Source of the DNA: Rhodamnia argentea
Taxonomy: Eukaryota > Streptophyta > Magnoliopsida > Myrtales > Myrtaceae
DNA length: 64,000 nt
Direction: 5' to 3'
Assembly (NCBI RefSeq): GCF_020921035.1
Contig: NC_063157.1
Span: forward strand, 21,903,015 to 21,967,014
Shown: one piece after another, positions 12,718 through 25,068 of the stretch
How the letters are laid out: every line of letters starts with the position of its first letter
Numbering within the stretch: the stretch's first letter is position 1
Translations under genes and position numbers: made by a program
The notes under the pieces: model-generated
Told to the model about the DNA's origin: nothing
Database searches by the model: none
What the model saw: the letters and a program-made list of their open reading frames with translations, nothing else

Positions 12718-13553
12718 AATTGATAGTTCGCAGCTCCAACGTTCGAGAGTGTCGCTCTGTTTGGAAATGAAAATGCACGGGGTAAGATAATTGAGGTGCA
12801 TATTTCATATGGTTGGAGCAAAAACAATATTTGGAAAAAATATGATTTGCCAATTATTATGGTATTTAACTAAACAGTAAACTAAATCGGTGCATTTATA
12901 TCGACTGGCGTGGTCGGCCACTTTAGTCAGAAAGACTAAATAACAAATTATAAAAAAAAAAAAAAAGGGTTGCGATCAATTTAAAAGTAAGATAAGTAGA
13001 GATAGTAAGAAAAATTATCCTAATAACGAAAATGAAATGATCAACATCTTGTACACCCAAAAAAGTCCCAATGTTACTCAATTATGAATACAAACGTGGG
13101 GTATTTTATGGCAATCTAATTATATAGTTCTAGATGTCAGTTAATGCCATACCAAATTAAGCAAAATCTCTACTCAATACCTGCACAAGATGCTCTCCAG
13201 ACGGCCCATCCACTCAAGCTCTTTAGAAAATTACATGGCTTCTTATCGAAAAAGCAATAGTTAGTATCACAGCAAAGCTCTTAATTAGTATATTTGTGCC
13301 ACATTTTATCCCATATTAATTTTTGTGCCACAAATATCATCGCACGTTCCATATTTACTCCAAACCGATTCTCGTGTCAGAAAAAATCTCAAAGTTTGAA
13401 AAAAAAAAAAAAACGCGACACAAGTGCAACGGTTTGGAGTAAGTGTGAGCTAATAAGCTTTAAACTTGGACATCCACTCTCCTTTGCCCTGCAACTAGCT
13501 TGATTTCTTGCCTTATTAAAAGTGCTATTGCTTCGTCTCCCGGTCCTCTTCTT

Positions 13554-13759
13554 GATTGCTCCATAAGCTCTTGATTAAGAAAAACGAGATAAATGTTTGT
13601 TCTTCGATTGGGCATGGAGTGACCTAAGGGGTTCTAGCTACTAGCCGAGAAAATTGATGATTGCTCCATAAGCTCTTGATTAAGAAAAACGAGATAAATG
13701 TTTGTTCTTCGATTGGGCATGGAGTGACCTAAGGGGTTCTAGCTACTATCCGAGAAAAT
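13554..13759 (+). repeat. 105-bp direct tandem duplication
   Basis: Two adjacent copies start at 13554 and 13659 (both with GATTGCTCCATAAGCTCTTG). Across about 100 bp I see one substitution (CTAGCC in the first copy, CTATCC in the second), so the duplication is recent. Confidence 0.92.
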
Positions 13760-14028
13760 GGAGGCGTCAAGACAATATGTATGACAAAAAGATAGCCATC
13801 TCACCAATTGGATCCGAACCAATGGCGCCGGATCACTAGTTTAGGATTTTTTTGTGACACGAAAATTAATTCAGAGTAAATCCATCACGGTCGACAGAAA
13901 ATTATCAAACAACAGAGAATGTGATGTGTCCGTCCTAATCGAGCCGGACGGGCCAAAAGCCCAAAATCTGTGTCTTTTTCCTAAAGACCAATGGCCCAAA
14001 AGCCCAAATTCACTTTCGAGATCTCTCT

Positions 14029-14031
<3 letters not shown>

Positions 14032-14063
<32 letters not shown>
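14032..14063 (+). repeat. (GA)n microsatellite
   Basis: Simple GA run in intergenic DNA, followed by a T-rich stretch. Confidence 0.85.
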
Positions 14064-14065
<2 letters not shown>

Positions 14066-15370
14066 TCTTTGCTCCATCCGTTCACCCTCTTTTCTTCCTT
14101 TTCTTCTCCTATTAAATTTATTTCTCTATTTTCATCTATCTTTTTTATGTTTATTTTTATTTTTATGTTTTGTTTGTTTTGACAGGTGATGAATGATGGA
14201 CGGTGCTGGCTAAGATTCCCCACTTCGTGTGCATCTGTGCATCCCTTACTGGCTCGTACAAACCTCAATAAAGATGAAAAAAGGCGACGCCTTCAAAAGT
14301 CGGAGGAATCCGTCAAATTGGACAGCGACCTGTTTTGAAAATTCAGCGCATGGGCGGCGGCTCCCGAAATTAAAATTTCCAAAGAACGTGGGCCCGGACA
14401 TCATTATGTTTCGCCATCACTCGTGGGGGCCCACACCCCGGGTTCTTTGAATTTCCGACCGTCCAAACCAATGATTCCCAAGACCCTCTTCTCCATTTTC
14501 TCTCGCGAAAAAGAAGAAGGCAAATTAGGAAGGCCGAAATAGATTCCGCAGGATCTTTTCCGGGAAAGTTGCATAGAATCCGGTACCTCACGCATTGTGA
14601 TATGGGCAGTTTCAAGCCGGCGCCAGTTTCGATCCGCGTCTCCAGCGCCGGCTCGAAATGGTCCCGAACCCATAACGAGTTTCCGAATGAAGGTCCCGAT
14701 CCCGCTCCGGTAATCGGCCTAATTTGTATGTCATGCAATCCCGTCAAATACAACACACCGAGGCAAGAATAGTTCAGCGGTAGGGCACGCGATTATGATG
14801 ATAATGGCGTGTCGCCACCACGCCCATTGCCGCGAAGCAGCACAGTATTCAACTATGGTGATCGACAGGAACAGATAGTAATCAGGAAATTCAGAGGAAG
14901 CAGAGCAGAGAATCCAGCTTGTCAAGGCGCAAGAACAGAAAGAGAGATCTTTCAAGAAGCTATCTTTGTCTGATGGAAAGATACACGCAGGTTGACGAGG
15001 ATTTAGGCTAGGAAAATAGAATAGCATCCCCATATAATTTGCCCGATGAAAGAAACATCAACACCCACCACACCCCCAACAGAGGGGATGAAAAATTAAA
15101 ACAATACATACCAACAAAAGAATTTTTGCCTTCATCGTCTTAAGCCTCCTTCAAAAGCATCATCTAAGTTGGGCAAGAATCCAAATTCTTTTTCTTCCCC
15201 AAAGTTTTCCTGTCCAGCTAAGAGCCTGAATTCTCAAACTCAAAACTGTTTCCTTTCTTCCTCCAGCTATACTTTCTAAGGACATGCTGTTTGTAAGAAT
15301 ATAAAGAATGTCAAACTAGTCATCTTAAGCCATCAGGAGAGAGTGTTCACGTGGTGCTCTTTTGCTTTAA

Positions 15371-17338
15371 TCATGCCACCATCTGCTCCTGTTCTATGTA
15401 CAGATACTGTGGATACGCCTCAGGCGGAGACACATCCTTCACCAATGAACCAACCCACGACACATCTGGCTCATCAGCGCTGGGAGGTGCCACATTGTTT
15501 GGACTGTTACTTCTAAAGCCGAAGGAAGCAGACTTCCTAAGCTTGTTGAGCTCATCTCCTTGAATACCCCAATCCAACTTCCCATCAGGCGAGCCCCAGT
15601 CCGAAAGATTGGACATCCTAGGAGGAGAATTAGCAGGTCCCATGAGCCCAGACCGTTGACCCACAGCTCCCCGGTCAATGAAACTCTGGCTCCGCTTCGT
15701 CATAGCCGCGGACCGTGAATTCATGACTGCTGCAGCAACTGCACTGGATGAGTCGAACCCAAAGGAAGAGGTCTTCCTCACAGGGGATGAGGACAGGCCA
15801 CCGGACGGGTAGCTCGCACGGAGTTGGTTCAAATTCGAAATCTGAAGCCCTGTGGGAGATTGCAATTGGGTAGGAGTCGATGCTTTCATCGACAGCCCCT
15901 GCAACGGAGACAAAAGAGAAGTGTCAAGAGATCCAAACACATCATCGAGGTTAGTGGGCTTTAGCTCTGTGGCTCTGCAAAATTCCTTGTTCCACAGAGA
16001 GGGCGACGAGAGACGAGAAATCTCTTCTATCAGTTGCTGCTGCTGAGAAGCTTGCTTTTCCAGCCCGAGCAATTCCAACTCCAAATCAAAGTCCCGTGCA
16101 CTCAGAGCAGTCTTCAGCCGGCTGCCAGGAAGCTGCAAGCTTGGTGGGGTCAGGTTAATTTTGTTCTGCCACAAGTTCATGCCCTTGGGAGAAGATGAGG
16201 CAGCCAAAGGAGACATGGGTGGTGTCGAAGTAGCAGGCAAAGGCAAAGATGGTGAATTAAGAGATAATGGGCTCATGGTAGTCATGTCTAGGGCATTAGC
16301 TGAAAAGGACTTGGGTGAGGGCATAGCAGAACCTGTGGAAGCATACACGGGACGCAATTCTTCGGGCTTGTGAGCAAAGAAGCAAACTTTGCGAGTGCAA
16401 CCGGTTTCATCCTTGCACAGCCGGGTACGGTATTGCGCTGGGTGCAGCCACGACTCAAAGACTCCATGAGCATACTCGCAAGCATCCCCCTTTGTGCATG
16501 AACCCTTGCGAAACTCAGGACAAGGGACGCAACTGTAAGGGTACTTGCGTGGGTCCCTCCTCCTCGCATTCTCCCCAGGGTGCACAAAAGGGCACTCGGT
16601 CCAGTCATGGGAGTAAGCCCTCGAGCAAGGCTTCACCTTGAAAGCGTACATCCGGAAATCATCGGTACTGTAGAACCCGTTGTTTATGTCAGGCAGCGAG
16701 ATATCAACAGGATATTCTTTCTTCTCGCTTCCCTCCTTTGGAAGCGCGACTAGCTTCTCTTCTCCTTCTATGTCAAAGGATTGATCACCTTCCACAACAT
16801 GGTTATCACCTTTCAGCAACGATTTAACAAACTTATTTCTGGAATTGCAGCGAGACCTCACGGCCAGGGCGAGCACATCGATGGGCTTATTTCCATTGCC
16901 ATCTATGGAATTGATATCTGCTGAGGCCTCGATCAAGAGCTTCACAATTTCAAGTGAAGAACTGGACCCACCCGCGGCGGCACAATGGAGCGCAGTCACC
17001 TTGTCAGACCCACAAGACCTGTTGACATCAACTCTAGCAGTCTCGATTATATACTGCAAGACCTCAGCGCTTCCAAACAAAGCAGAGATCATCAACGGAG
17101 TCCTCTCCTCAAAACCCATCTTCTTCGAGCCAATTCTCCTACCATACCAAAAGCTGGCCTCATCAACGTCACAACCTTTCTCCTCAACTTCACTTTTGAA
17201 CGACAAAAGATCGTCCGAGGCTGCCAATTCGAGCAAGGCAGAGCATTTACGGGGAGCTTCGCCATCCTTCTTGGAGAATTCGCCCTCCATGACAAAACTT
17301 GAGGGGAAAAGTTTGCTCTTCGAAGAACCGTTGCACAT
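15371..17338 (-). CDS. Ankyrin-repeat, tandem CCCH zinc-finger protein (plant RR-TZF family)
   Basis: A 655-residue intronless reading frame. Ankyrin repeats lie at about 80-160 (RTPLMISALFG, VTALHCAAAGG). An arginine-rich region (VKPCSRAYSHDWTECPF) precedes two fingers at 273-291 and 308-323 with spacing C-X7-C-X5-C-X3-H-X16-C-X5-C-X4-C-X3-H, the plant RR-TZF signature. The C-terminal half is Ser/Pro-rich and low complexity. Relatives (Arabidopsis TZF7-TZF11 class) act in RNA binding and decay, move between nucleus and cytoplasmic granules, and affect salt, oxidative and ABA responses; which one this matches is not resolved. I start at 17338 (MCNGSSK), the family N-terminus. An ATG five codons earlier (17353) lies inside the splice acceptor ATGCAG of a leader intron and would be spliced away. 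Confidence 0.93.
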   Translation of the reverse strand: MCNGSSKSKLFPSSFVMEGEFSKKDGEAPRKCSALLELAASDDLLSFKSEVEEKGCDVDEASFWYGRRIGSKKMGFEERTPLMISALFGSAEVLQYIIETARVDVNRSCGSDKVTALHCAAAGGSSSSLEIVKLLIEASADINSIDGNGNKPIDVLALAVRSRCNSRNKFVKSLLKGDNHVVEGDQSFDIEGEEKLVALPKEGSEKKEYPVDISLPDINNGFYSTDDFRMYAFKVKPCSRAYSHDWTECPFVHPGENARRRDPRKYPYSCVPCPEFRKGSCTKGDACEYAHGVFESWLHPAQYRTRLCKDETGCTRKVCFFAHKPEELRPVYASTGSAMPSPKSFSANALDMTTMSPLSLNSPSLPLPATSTPPMSPLAASSSPKGMNLWQNKINLTPPSLQLPGSRLKTALSARDFDLELELLGLEKQASQQQQLIEEISRLSSPSLWNKEFCRATELKPTNLDDVFGSLDTSLLSPLQGLSMKASTPTQLQSPTGLQISNLNQLRASYPSGGLSSSPVRKTSSFGFDSSSAVAAAVMNSRSAAMTKRSQSFIDRGAVGQRSGLMGPANSPPRMSNLSDWGSPDGKLDWGIQGDELNKLRKSASFGFRSNSPNNVAPPSADEPDVSWVGSLVKDVSPPEAYPQYLYIEQEQMVA

Positions 17339-17347
17339 AATCGGCTC

Positions 17348-17920
17348 CTGCATAATTATGACCGCCAGATATTTAATGAACTCCTCAAATCATTCTTCAC
17401 CAAAATCAGTACGCAAGCATGGTATCAGCAACCTACCAACATAGGAAGATGAGCTAACTCTAGTTTCGTATGTTCCAAAACAAGAAACCGAAATTTAAGG
17501 GAAACCAAATATGACCCAGAATTCCGTATAATATGCCTCACAACGCCTTAATTTCTCAACTAAGAAACAGAAAAATCGACGATATCAAAAGCAGAGGGAG
17601 ATATTAAACTCCCTTAAAAAGAGTCAATCTCATCCGAAACAAAGACCTAGTCCAACAACATCACAATCCGTCCACGTTCCTTGCACGAAAAGGAACGTCA
17701 AGAACCCCACAGACAAGAACAAGTCCAAACAAGCAAACCCAACAAAACAAGATTCAAACTTTAACACCCATAAACAAACCCCTTCAAATTTCCTCGCCAA
17801 CCCATCGACTGGAAACGCTTAATCCACCAACAACAACACTAAAGCAAGTCAAAATCCCGAAATCCACTTGGAAAACCAAAAGTAAGGGCCATTCCTCATC
17901 TTCAGAATCAAAGAAAGTAC
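17348..17920 (-). other. Intron in the 5' leader of the CCCH gene
   Basis: On the minus strand a donor (CATAAG then GTACTT) at 17920 pairs with an acceptor ATTATGCAG ending at 17348, just upstream of the chosen start codon. Leader introns are usual in this family and can raise expression. The leader exon lies above 17921; its 5' end is not visible. Confidence 0.65.
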
Positions 17921-18399
17921 CTTATGAGAACGCCGGGTAGAAGAGAGCAAAGCAGATTCGACCTCCAAGTGATGATTCTCTCACAGGGAAAAAAAGAAGA
18001 AGCTAAAAAGAGGTGAGACCTCGAGTGACAAAGCAAAGGAGTGAGGTGAATCGGAATGATGCAAAGTTGAGGTTTTTATGTAAGTCTGTGGGGGGAGGAA
18101 AAGAGGAGGAGCTTTGGGTTGGGGGGAAAGAAGAAGGAAGGTGCGACTTTTCTTCCTCAATCCATAGGGCTCGTCGAAGTCAAAAAGCTTCAGAGGAGAC
18201 TCCCTCTCTCGTCGATCGTTCCTTTCGGAAATGAAACTCCACATGAAATGAAAATTCAAATGCGGATTAATAATTTCGGGGTGGGTGGGTCCCACCTCCA
18301 TTACGTTAATATCTAACCGCCTCAACGGGTAGTCCGTCGCCAGCAAAACACTAGCTTGAAGAAAGGGGGCCTTCCTCACGCGCCGTTGTTTCTGTCTTA

Positions 18400-20830
18400 T
18401 GATGTTCCCTCCAATTTTAATTTACTCCCGGTTCTTCACTGGCAAATATTATTGAAAATCCACCAGAGCGAGCGGTGTGATTCTTCCTTCGTCATTTCAG
18501 CCTAATTTTTAATATTTCATGCATGCTATTAATCATGCAATTAGGGTGAACTTCCAAACCGGAATCTTCAAAGAAAGAAAGCCACGTTGTTTTTTTGCGT
18601 CATGCATAGTAGCTTTCGAGAGCCGCCGAAGATCGTGACATGGGGAAATTGTGTTGAAAGAAATGTTTGACTTCTTTGCCAGACGCAAGCTTAAAACTTT
18701 AAAGCGGCGTCGTGCACAAAATTTAAATTGATGAAGACCAAATGGGTTCGGTTAGGAGCATAGTCTAGGTCGTGCTTAAGTTTTTTCTTAAAGAAAGATC
18801 ATTATAACAAACACCCTCGAGCAAATATCAATGTGAATATAAAAGACAGTTCTTTGCAATCCATTATGGCTTGAGAACGAAAGTTGGTGCCTTACAAATT
18901 AATTATGCAGTATCCAATTTATGTTAAAAGTCACTAGAAGACATATTATGAAGAAGCAACAATATTGGTATACATCAGACTTTCATTCATAATTCATAAA
19001 TCGATCACATGTTCTTTTTCACAATGCGTCACTCATATCTTATCAGCACGTTCGGTTATCTTACTTGTATGTTCCTGTGTAAATTATTTCACTCGGGATT
19101 CCGAAAGGCGCCAGTACAATCGAAACGGAATTGGGGAAGACTTTTTTCCCTCAACTAAAACAAGTCACTTTACTGAAATTTTTAAATTTGCTGCTCCTTT
19201 TTCTTTTCGATGAAAAGATCTCGCTTAGTCTCGAAGTAGAACAATAAAATTCTCATTTTGAAACCAAAATGGAGGGTGAAAACAATCTCATGTTGCAATA
19301 ATTAACAATCGAGTGCTCTCTCACTCACATTCTCTATTCATCCCGTAAAAATGGAAGAAAATGAAAAGGACTCATGCTAACTTTTCCACTTGCAAAATAA
19401 TTAGGGAATAAACAAAATTCTTGGGAAAAGAAACATATTAAATGCGTGGGGGAGGGAAGGTGGGGTGCACGCGCAATGGGTGCGAGTGGGGGAGGACAAA
19501 CGAGGAGAAAAGCCAGTGGAGTTTGGGCTGGGAGAGACGGAGAGAGACTGCAAAGCTGTCATGCTATGCGCGTTTCTTTCCTCATTTCCTTTTCATTTTT
19601 ATATATACAATATATTAATATATATTATTTAATTTTTTTATTTTTTTAATTTTACCTTTTTAAAAAAAAAAGAAAAGGGAAAAAGAAAGAGAAAAAGAGA
19701 GGTGGGAGACAGAATGCGGCTGAGTCATCCTTCCACTGTGGAAAGTTTGAATTGAACCTTCCCAACCCCACCACCCCGACTTCCGTTTCGCCTTCTCTCA
19801 TCACCAGACTCCACCATGCAATTTGCGTCCCTAAAATGGCCAAGCAAGCAAGCAAAGCCTATCCCTTCCCCCTTTTTCGCGCCCTTTAAAAAGCACAAAA
19901 AGATTGAAAGCAAAAACAAAGCCGCGTCTTCCGTGACGCACCCAAACTCTACTCCCCCCTTTCGAGCTCTCCCGCTACGAGGCTCGATTTCGTAAGAGCA
20001 CATCGGGGAGAAAGGCCCCTCGTTCGAAGGGAAACCGTTTCCCGGCTTTCCGACGCCTGGATGTCGGAAAATTGATCGGCATACAGAAAGTGCTTTTTGT
20101 ATGGACCGAAAACAACATGTTTAAATCGGGAGAAAACGGCTTCCTCTTTCCCCGTACCACCAAACAGTTGAAAACTAACTGTTGTCCTTGAAATTGGTTT
20201 CTGTATGGAAAATATTTTCATTTTATTGGGAAGCTTTCGGTGACAAAATGCTTCCTTCAAGAACGATTGATTACGGATATGTATGTTGGTCCGTTTTCGC
20301 ATAGATTCACACTGGGTAAGTTGTCGATACGAAGGCGACGACACGACGAGATAAAGAATTTCCATTCTAAGAGAATCGAGGCATTCGTTTTGGGAAGAAG
20401 TATGTTGCCTAACGTCGTATGGATTGCCAGAAAATGTTTGGTCAGATCCAATCACAAGATGGGCCGGCCCAATTCGGGGAACTCAAGGACTAATTAGAAG
20501 CCCATCATGCTCGGGCCGAAATGAATGTGAAAGGTTCGAGTTAGGTGGCCTCCTTCTAACCAGAATTTCTCCAACCTTTGGCATTCGTTGCGCATATTAT
20601 TTCTTCTCGGTATTTTTCTGCTAGAGTTCCCGCACGAGCAAATTAGGCATATTAATTCACATCCCTAATATCAAAGTGATTGAAAAGGCGATCTCAAACT
20701 CAAAAAAACGTACACATTTTGCTGATGGAAACAATCTAATCTACCTCGTCGAACAATCCGCGAATCTCTCACCTCCCCGAAATCGAACCGGCAAGACAAT
20801 ACAAGAGTATAGCATTCCTCCCACTTGCAA
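18400..20830. other. Intergenic region, no gene seen
   Basis: AT-rich DNA upstream of the CCCH gene, with purine-rich patches (19440-19560) and A/T runs near 19600-19680. Open frames at 19725-20497 overlap on both strands without conserved motifs. No gene called. Confidence 0.55.
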
Positions 20831-21407
20831 CCCAATATCCAAAAAAATCTCTAATTTTAGCATTTATGATGATTATATCCAATTTTTTTTTTATCTCATA
20901 AAAAGCCTTTAACTTTTAATTTTGTCCCAATTCTATCACCATTAGCCTTCCGTCCATAATTACCTTTAATTAATCCTACCCGGTATTTCCATGTCGTTAA
21001 TGAATTACAACTCAGCAAAGCCGATACAAAAAAGCTCAAGAACTTCTTTTTTGTTATTTGCTTCCATATATATTGCCGAGAGATACGTAATCACTCAAAA
21101 AGGCGCGTTTCGTATTCTCTTCAGCACTCAATAGCCTAAAGAATAGCTAGACATGCAATTATTTGCACGAACTATCTAAAATCTCGTTGTCCCCGAAACC
21201 CACTGTTTCTAAATTTCAAAAACTCACTAGTAAGTTCGGCGAAAAAATTCGAGTCATGTAGGATTAACTAACGGTGATCATGGACGGAAAGCTAACGGTG
21301 GTAGAATTGAGATAAAAAGTAAAAATTGAGAATTTTTTATGAGACAAATAAAAATTTCGGATATAATTGGGACATATGCTAAAGTTAAGGATTTTTTTGG
21401 GTATTAG
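20831..21407. mobile_element. MITE-like inverted-repeat element
   Basis: The left arm (about 20831-20983, CCAATATCC, then AATTTTGTCCCAATTCTATC) and the right arm (about 21255-21407, GTAGAATTGAGATAAAAAGT, then GGGTATTAG) are diverged inverted copies of about 150 bp separated by some 270 bp. There is no coding sequence. The structure fits a non-autonomous DNA transposon; I saw no clear target-site duplication. Confidence 0.7.
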
Positions 21408-21410
21408 ATC

Positions 21411-21496
21411 TTGTAGAATTGGGATAAAAGTAAAAATTTTTGGATATAATTATCACAAATGCTAAAGTTAGAGATTTTTTTTTTTTGGGTATTAGG
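21411..21496. repeat. Extra partial copy of the right arm of the inverted-repeat element
   Basis: Repeats the right arm in direct orientation (TGTAGAATTGGGATAAAAGT, then ATGCTAAAGTTAGAGA and GGGTATTAGG). It is shorter by an internal deletion. It may be a second insertion or a tandem duplication of the arm. Confidence 0.65.
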
Positions 21497-21807
21497 CCTA
21501 AGTTCTGCAGTAGATTTGCAATCATGGGTATAATTAATTATAGTTAATCAATGGAAGCATCGGTTGTGGAAAGTGATGCGGTTAATGATACAGACTAGAC
21601 AACTGATTTTTGAGCAAGTAGAACATACACAAGCCCTTGACTGCAGATTATACATTATAAGATACACAAAACATAACCTGAAAAAGGACGCCCTCCTAAA
21701 ACTATGGGATTGAACAGGCCAAACAAAGCTTCCCCCTATTGCACTATGTACGCTATACGCTACGGACATCAGTCAAAACTCAAAAGGGAATGAGCTAACC
21801 TATCGCA

Positions 21808-24800
21808 TCAGTCGATGATGAGTTTCGTGGGAAGGCACGTTTGGGTCTCTTGCTCTTCCGACAAAAAGCCATCGCAAACTACGAGTTTCACAATGGAACG
21901 AGATGTGAGCTTGTGCCGCCTCTGGGCTTCTGCAAAATCCCGGCTCAGGGTCTGCTTCACCCAGTCTACTGCTGTTCTTTCACCGTCCGATAAGTAAGCG
22001 GCCGACAGTAATTGATCCATGACTTTCGAGTCGATTTCCAGCAGGCATTCAGAGCCGACAGCCTTGCAGAAACTCTCTTTGATCTCTTTGAGTATTTTCT
22101 CGGCAAGAGAAGCGAAGTCGTACGGTTTAAAGACCACCGTCGCATCCATCTGGTCCATGAAATCTAGCAACCACGCTTTGGAGTTATCATTCATAACATC
22201 ACCGTCAGTGCTTCCTTCATCAGCATCTACCACTTCATTGCCTTCTGCTGGGAGATTCAAATCGAGATGTCTACTCGATGTCTTGTTAGCTCGCTTGACC
22301 ACAGGTAAATTCTCGCGCAATACTACATTCCCATTTGAACCAGCGAGCTTTCTTTTGTTCACTTGTAGCTGGTTGGTGATGCTTATTCCTGATGTATTCG
22401 ATACAAGGTGATTGTCAATCGCATTGTCTCCAAGAGCATCCTCAACCAATATCTTCATTTGGCAGCCCTTAGCTCCCAGAGCTCTCTCTTCCACAGATTT
22501 AGCAGATTCGTCCCCAGAATGTAGAGCTCCGTCGGCCTTGGTGAAAGTTGAAGTTGCCACAAACAATGCATTTTTTACACTGACTTCTCTTCCATGTGAG
22601 TCTGCAAATTTACCTGTCCAACGAGCCTGAGACAAGCTACTCTGAACCTGTTCATCAGCCTTGTCCACATTTTCAAGCAAGACAACAGACAAGGGTTTCT
22701 TCCTCATCTCCCCAGCAACGATATCCACAACAGTTTTTCCACGGTATTTCACATCATACTGATTCATTTCTTGACTTAAGGTTCTGTCGGCATGGCCACT
22801 TTCGTGTTCAGCATTTAGGTCCACAATGATAAGGTGCTCCTTGCTTCCATATAGTACCTCAGAGAGAGTGACGGCAGCCCTCCTTTTAGCAATTTTATCA
22901 AGACCAAGAAAAGTGAACCACATGTCCCCTCTAGAACCGGTCGACCGATTGTTGTTTCTTGATTGGCAAAGAGGAATTTTTTCGCTAATGACATTTATAG
23001 CCTCAACTTGCCTTCCAATCTTCTGCATGAGAGCTCCAGAGAGCAACTTGAAATCTCGCAGGCGAAGTGGATAGCAGGAGTCATGATACGAGCTAGACGA
23101 CGACTCCACTAAACTTCTACAAGTGCTTCCGCTGAATAGATCGCCGCTAGTCGGTATTCTACAGTGACTGGGGTGCACACGCTGCTTCAATTCCTTATCA
23201 TCAGGGGGAGAGCAAATTCCCAAGCCTAAACTCGTGGCCACAGAAGTCACAGAAGCAGGAGATGTTCGACTTTCATCATCGACGACTGAGTTGGACCCAC
23301 TGAATTTGGGGGACGCAGCAACACCTGAGTCCCCCTTATCTTCCACTCTCGAAGGGTTCTCCCACAGCTTGGACAAGAAATTCTCCTTATTAGTCTTGGG
23401 AACTGGAGGAAGGTGGATGCCTAAATGTGAAGTCATCATCTTACGGGATTCTGTGGACATGCATGAACTGACACTCCTACATCTATTCTCCTGTGAAGAA
23501 GAATCTGTTTTCCAATTGAGGCTTTGATTATCAGTGGTCTCCCTTCTCTCCTCGGCAGGCTGGAGACCCACGACACTTTGAACTTCCGAACCCACCCGAA
23601 AATCATTTTGAAGCGGTTGACTTTTAGGAGAATGCCGACAACTTTCATCTGATTCATTTTGCAATTCAGCATCCATTGGGCTCCGCACTGGGCCGTCATC
23701 CTTCCCCTGCAGAAAAAAAGATACAATATGGCCATCAAAACAGATAAAAGATCGGTTTCACTGGATAGGCTATCCTTAGGATCTATAATCGAGACGCAAA
23801 CTTAAAGTGCACCTTCAGTTCTCTAGGCAAAAGAAATAGCTTAAACTGGAACTACTTGTCATAGGCTATATAGACAGGAAAAAAAAAATGCTTTAAAACT
23901 ACGATACAGACCCCAGATATTCTAGTGAACATGTCATGCAAAAGGCACACATACACAGGAAGCTATACACACCTTCACGTCAGTTCCCTTTATGCCAAGC
24001 TCAGCCATCTGCAACCATGAAGGCAGACTATTCTGATATCGATCCGCCACCGAAGCAGCACATCCTGCTTTTCTAGCAGCCACATTGTCTTGTTCACACT
24101 TGTCGTCGTATAGATGACAGGGCGTTACACACTGGTATGACATGCTCATCACAGCACTATTTAAGTCTGAGGATGTCGGGAAGAACCCCCCAAAAGGAAC
24201 AAATGATTCCATCAAGCTGAATCAAATCCAAGTTAAAAACTAGCCAAGATTAGCATAACTACTACAAAGTCATATTATCAAGAAAATGCATATTTTTCAC
24301 TTCAAGGGCTAAACATCAATCTGATTAATGGCAAATGGAGGCGATTTTTTAACTAAGGAAACTGTATCACAATTTAATTCCTTTAGTCAGTGGTACAATA
24401 ATGGCTTAAAACTTGGATAAAAGAATATCGGAACACGGTTTTTCGGGGTCGATTTCCTTCCATCGTTTCATGGAATGGAAGTCAAAATCCCACTGTCACA
24501 CAGTATTTTTAAATCTCTTACTTTAGCGTGCTGATATTTTCACATGTCATGGATGACTCAGCAGATATAAATATTTTCATTTGGTTAAATTGTTTTCGAC
24601 TTACGGAGGTTAACTGGTCAATTTTCAGCTGTTTTGAACAAATTTGTCTCTATAATATAGTTTAAATAGACCAACTTATGAAGAACTAAGTAAGATCCAT
24701 AAGATCTTCACACTCTATAATTACACGAGACATGACCTGAAAGGGAAGGTCTCAGACCTTTTCCGGAGACCTTTTCCACTAGAGAAATGATGAAATAGGA

Positions 24801-25036
24801 CATAAAATCCCAAGAAGCCTAACAGTTCTGCTCTGGGTGGCAAGGTTTTGCTCTGTGTTTTTCCTTGGCCATTTCAACAGAGGAATTCATAGTAGATGAT
24901 ATTGGTCTAGAAGACACTTCATATTACAATTCGAAAAAATATTAGTCCGGGCTTATATCTTGCAAATCAGGTCATCTAGTAGAAGCACCCTCCTTCCTGA
25001 CAGTAATCAGCCAAATTCAACCGCCTCTCTCCCTCT

Positions 25037-25068
<32 letters not shown>

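Larger units (their letters stand above)
12718..15370. other. Intergenic region between PAI and the CCCH gene
   Basis: Holds the PAI promoter and leader, a 105-bp tandem duplication, a GA tract and the 3' flank of the CCCH gene. Several open frames around 14370-14772 overlap each other on both strands and show no family features, so I call no gene. Confidence 0.55.

Noticed and set aside
12374-12853. 159-codon minus-strand frame over the PAI first exon
   Set aside because: Contains a Ser-Leu repeat made by the CT microsatellite and is out of phase with the PAI exons.
14370-14772. Overlapping open frames on both strands, up to 128 codons
   Set aside because: No domain, no splice partners, mutually overlapping; probably chance frames in GC-richer intergenic DNA.
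14768-14800. tRNA-like A-box words (AGTTCAGCGGTAGGGC)
   Set aside because: No matching anticodon arm, T-arm or acceptor pairing found downstream.
17981-18379. 132-codon minus-strand frame upstream of the CCCH gene
   Set aside because: Lies in the probable leader and promoter; low complexity at its end, no domain.
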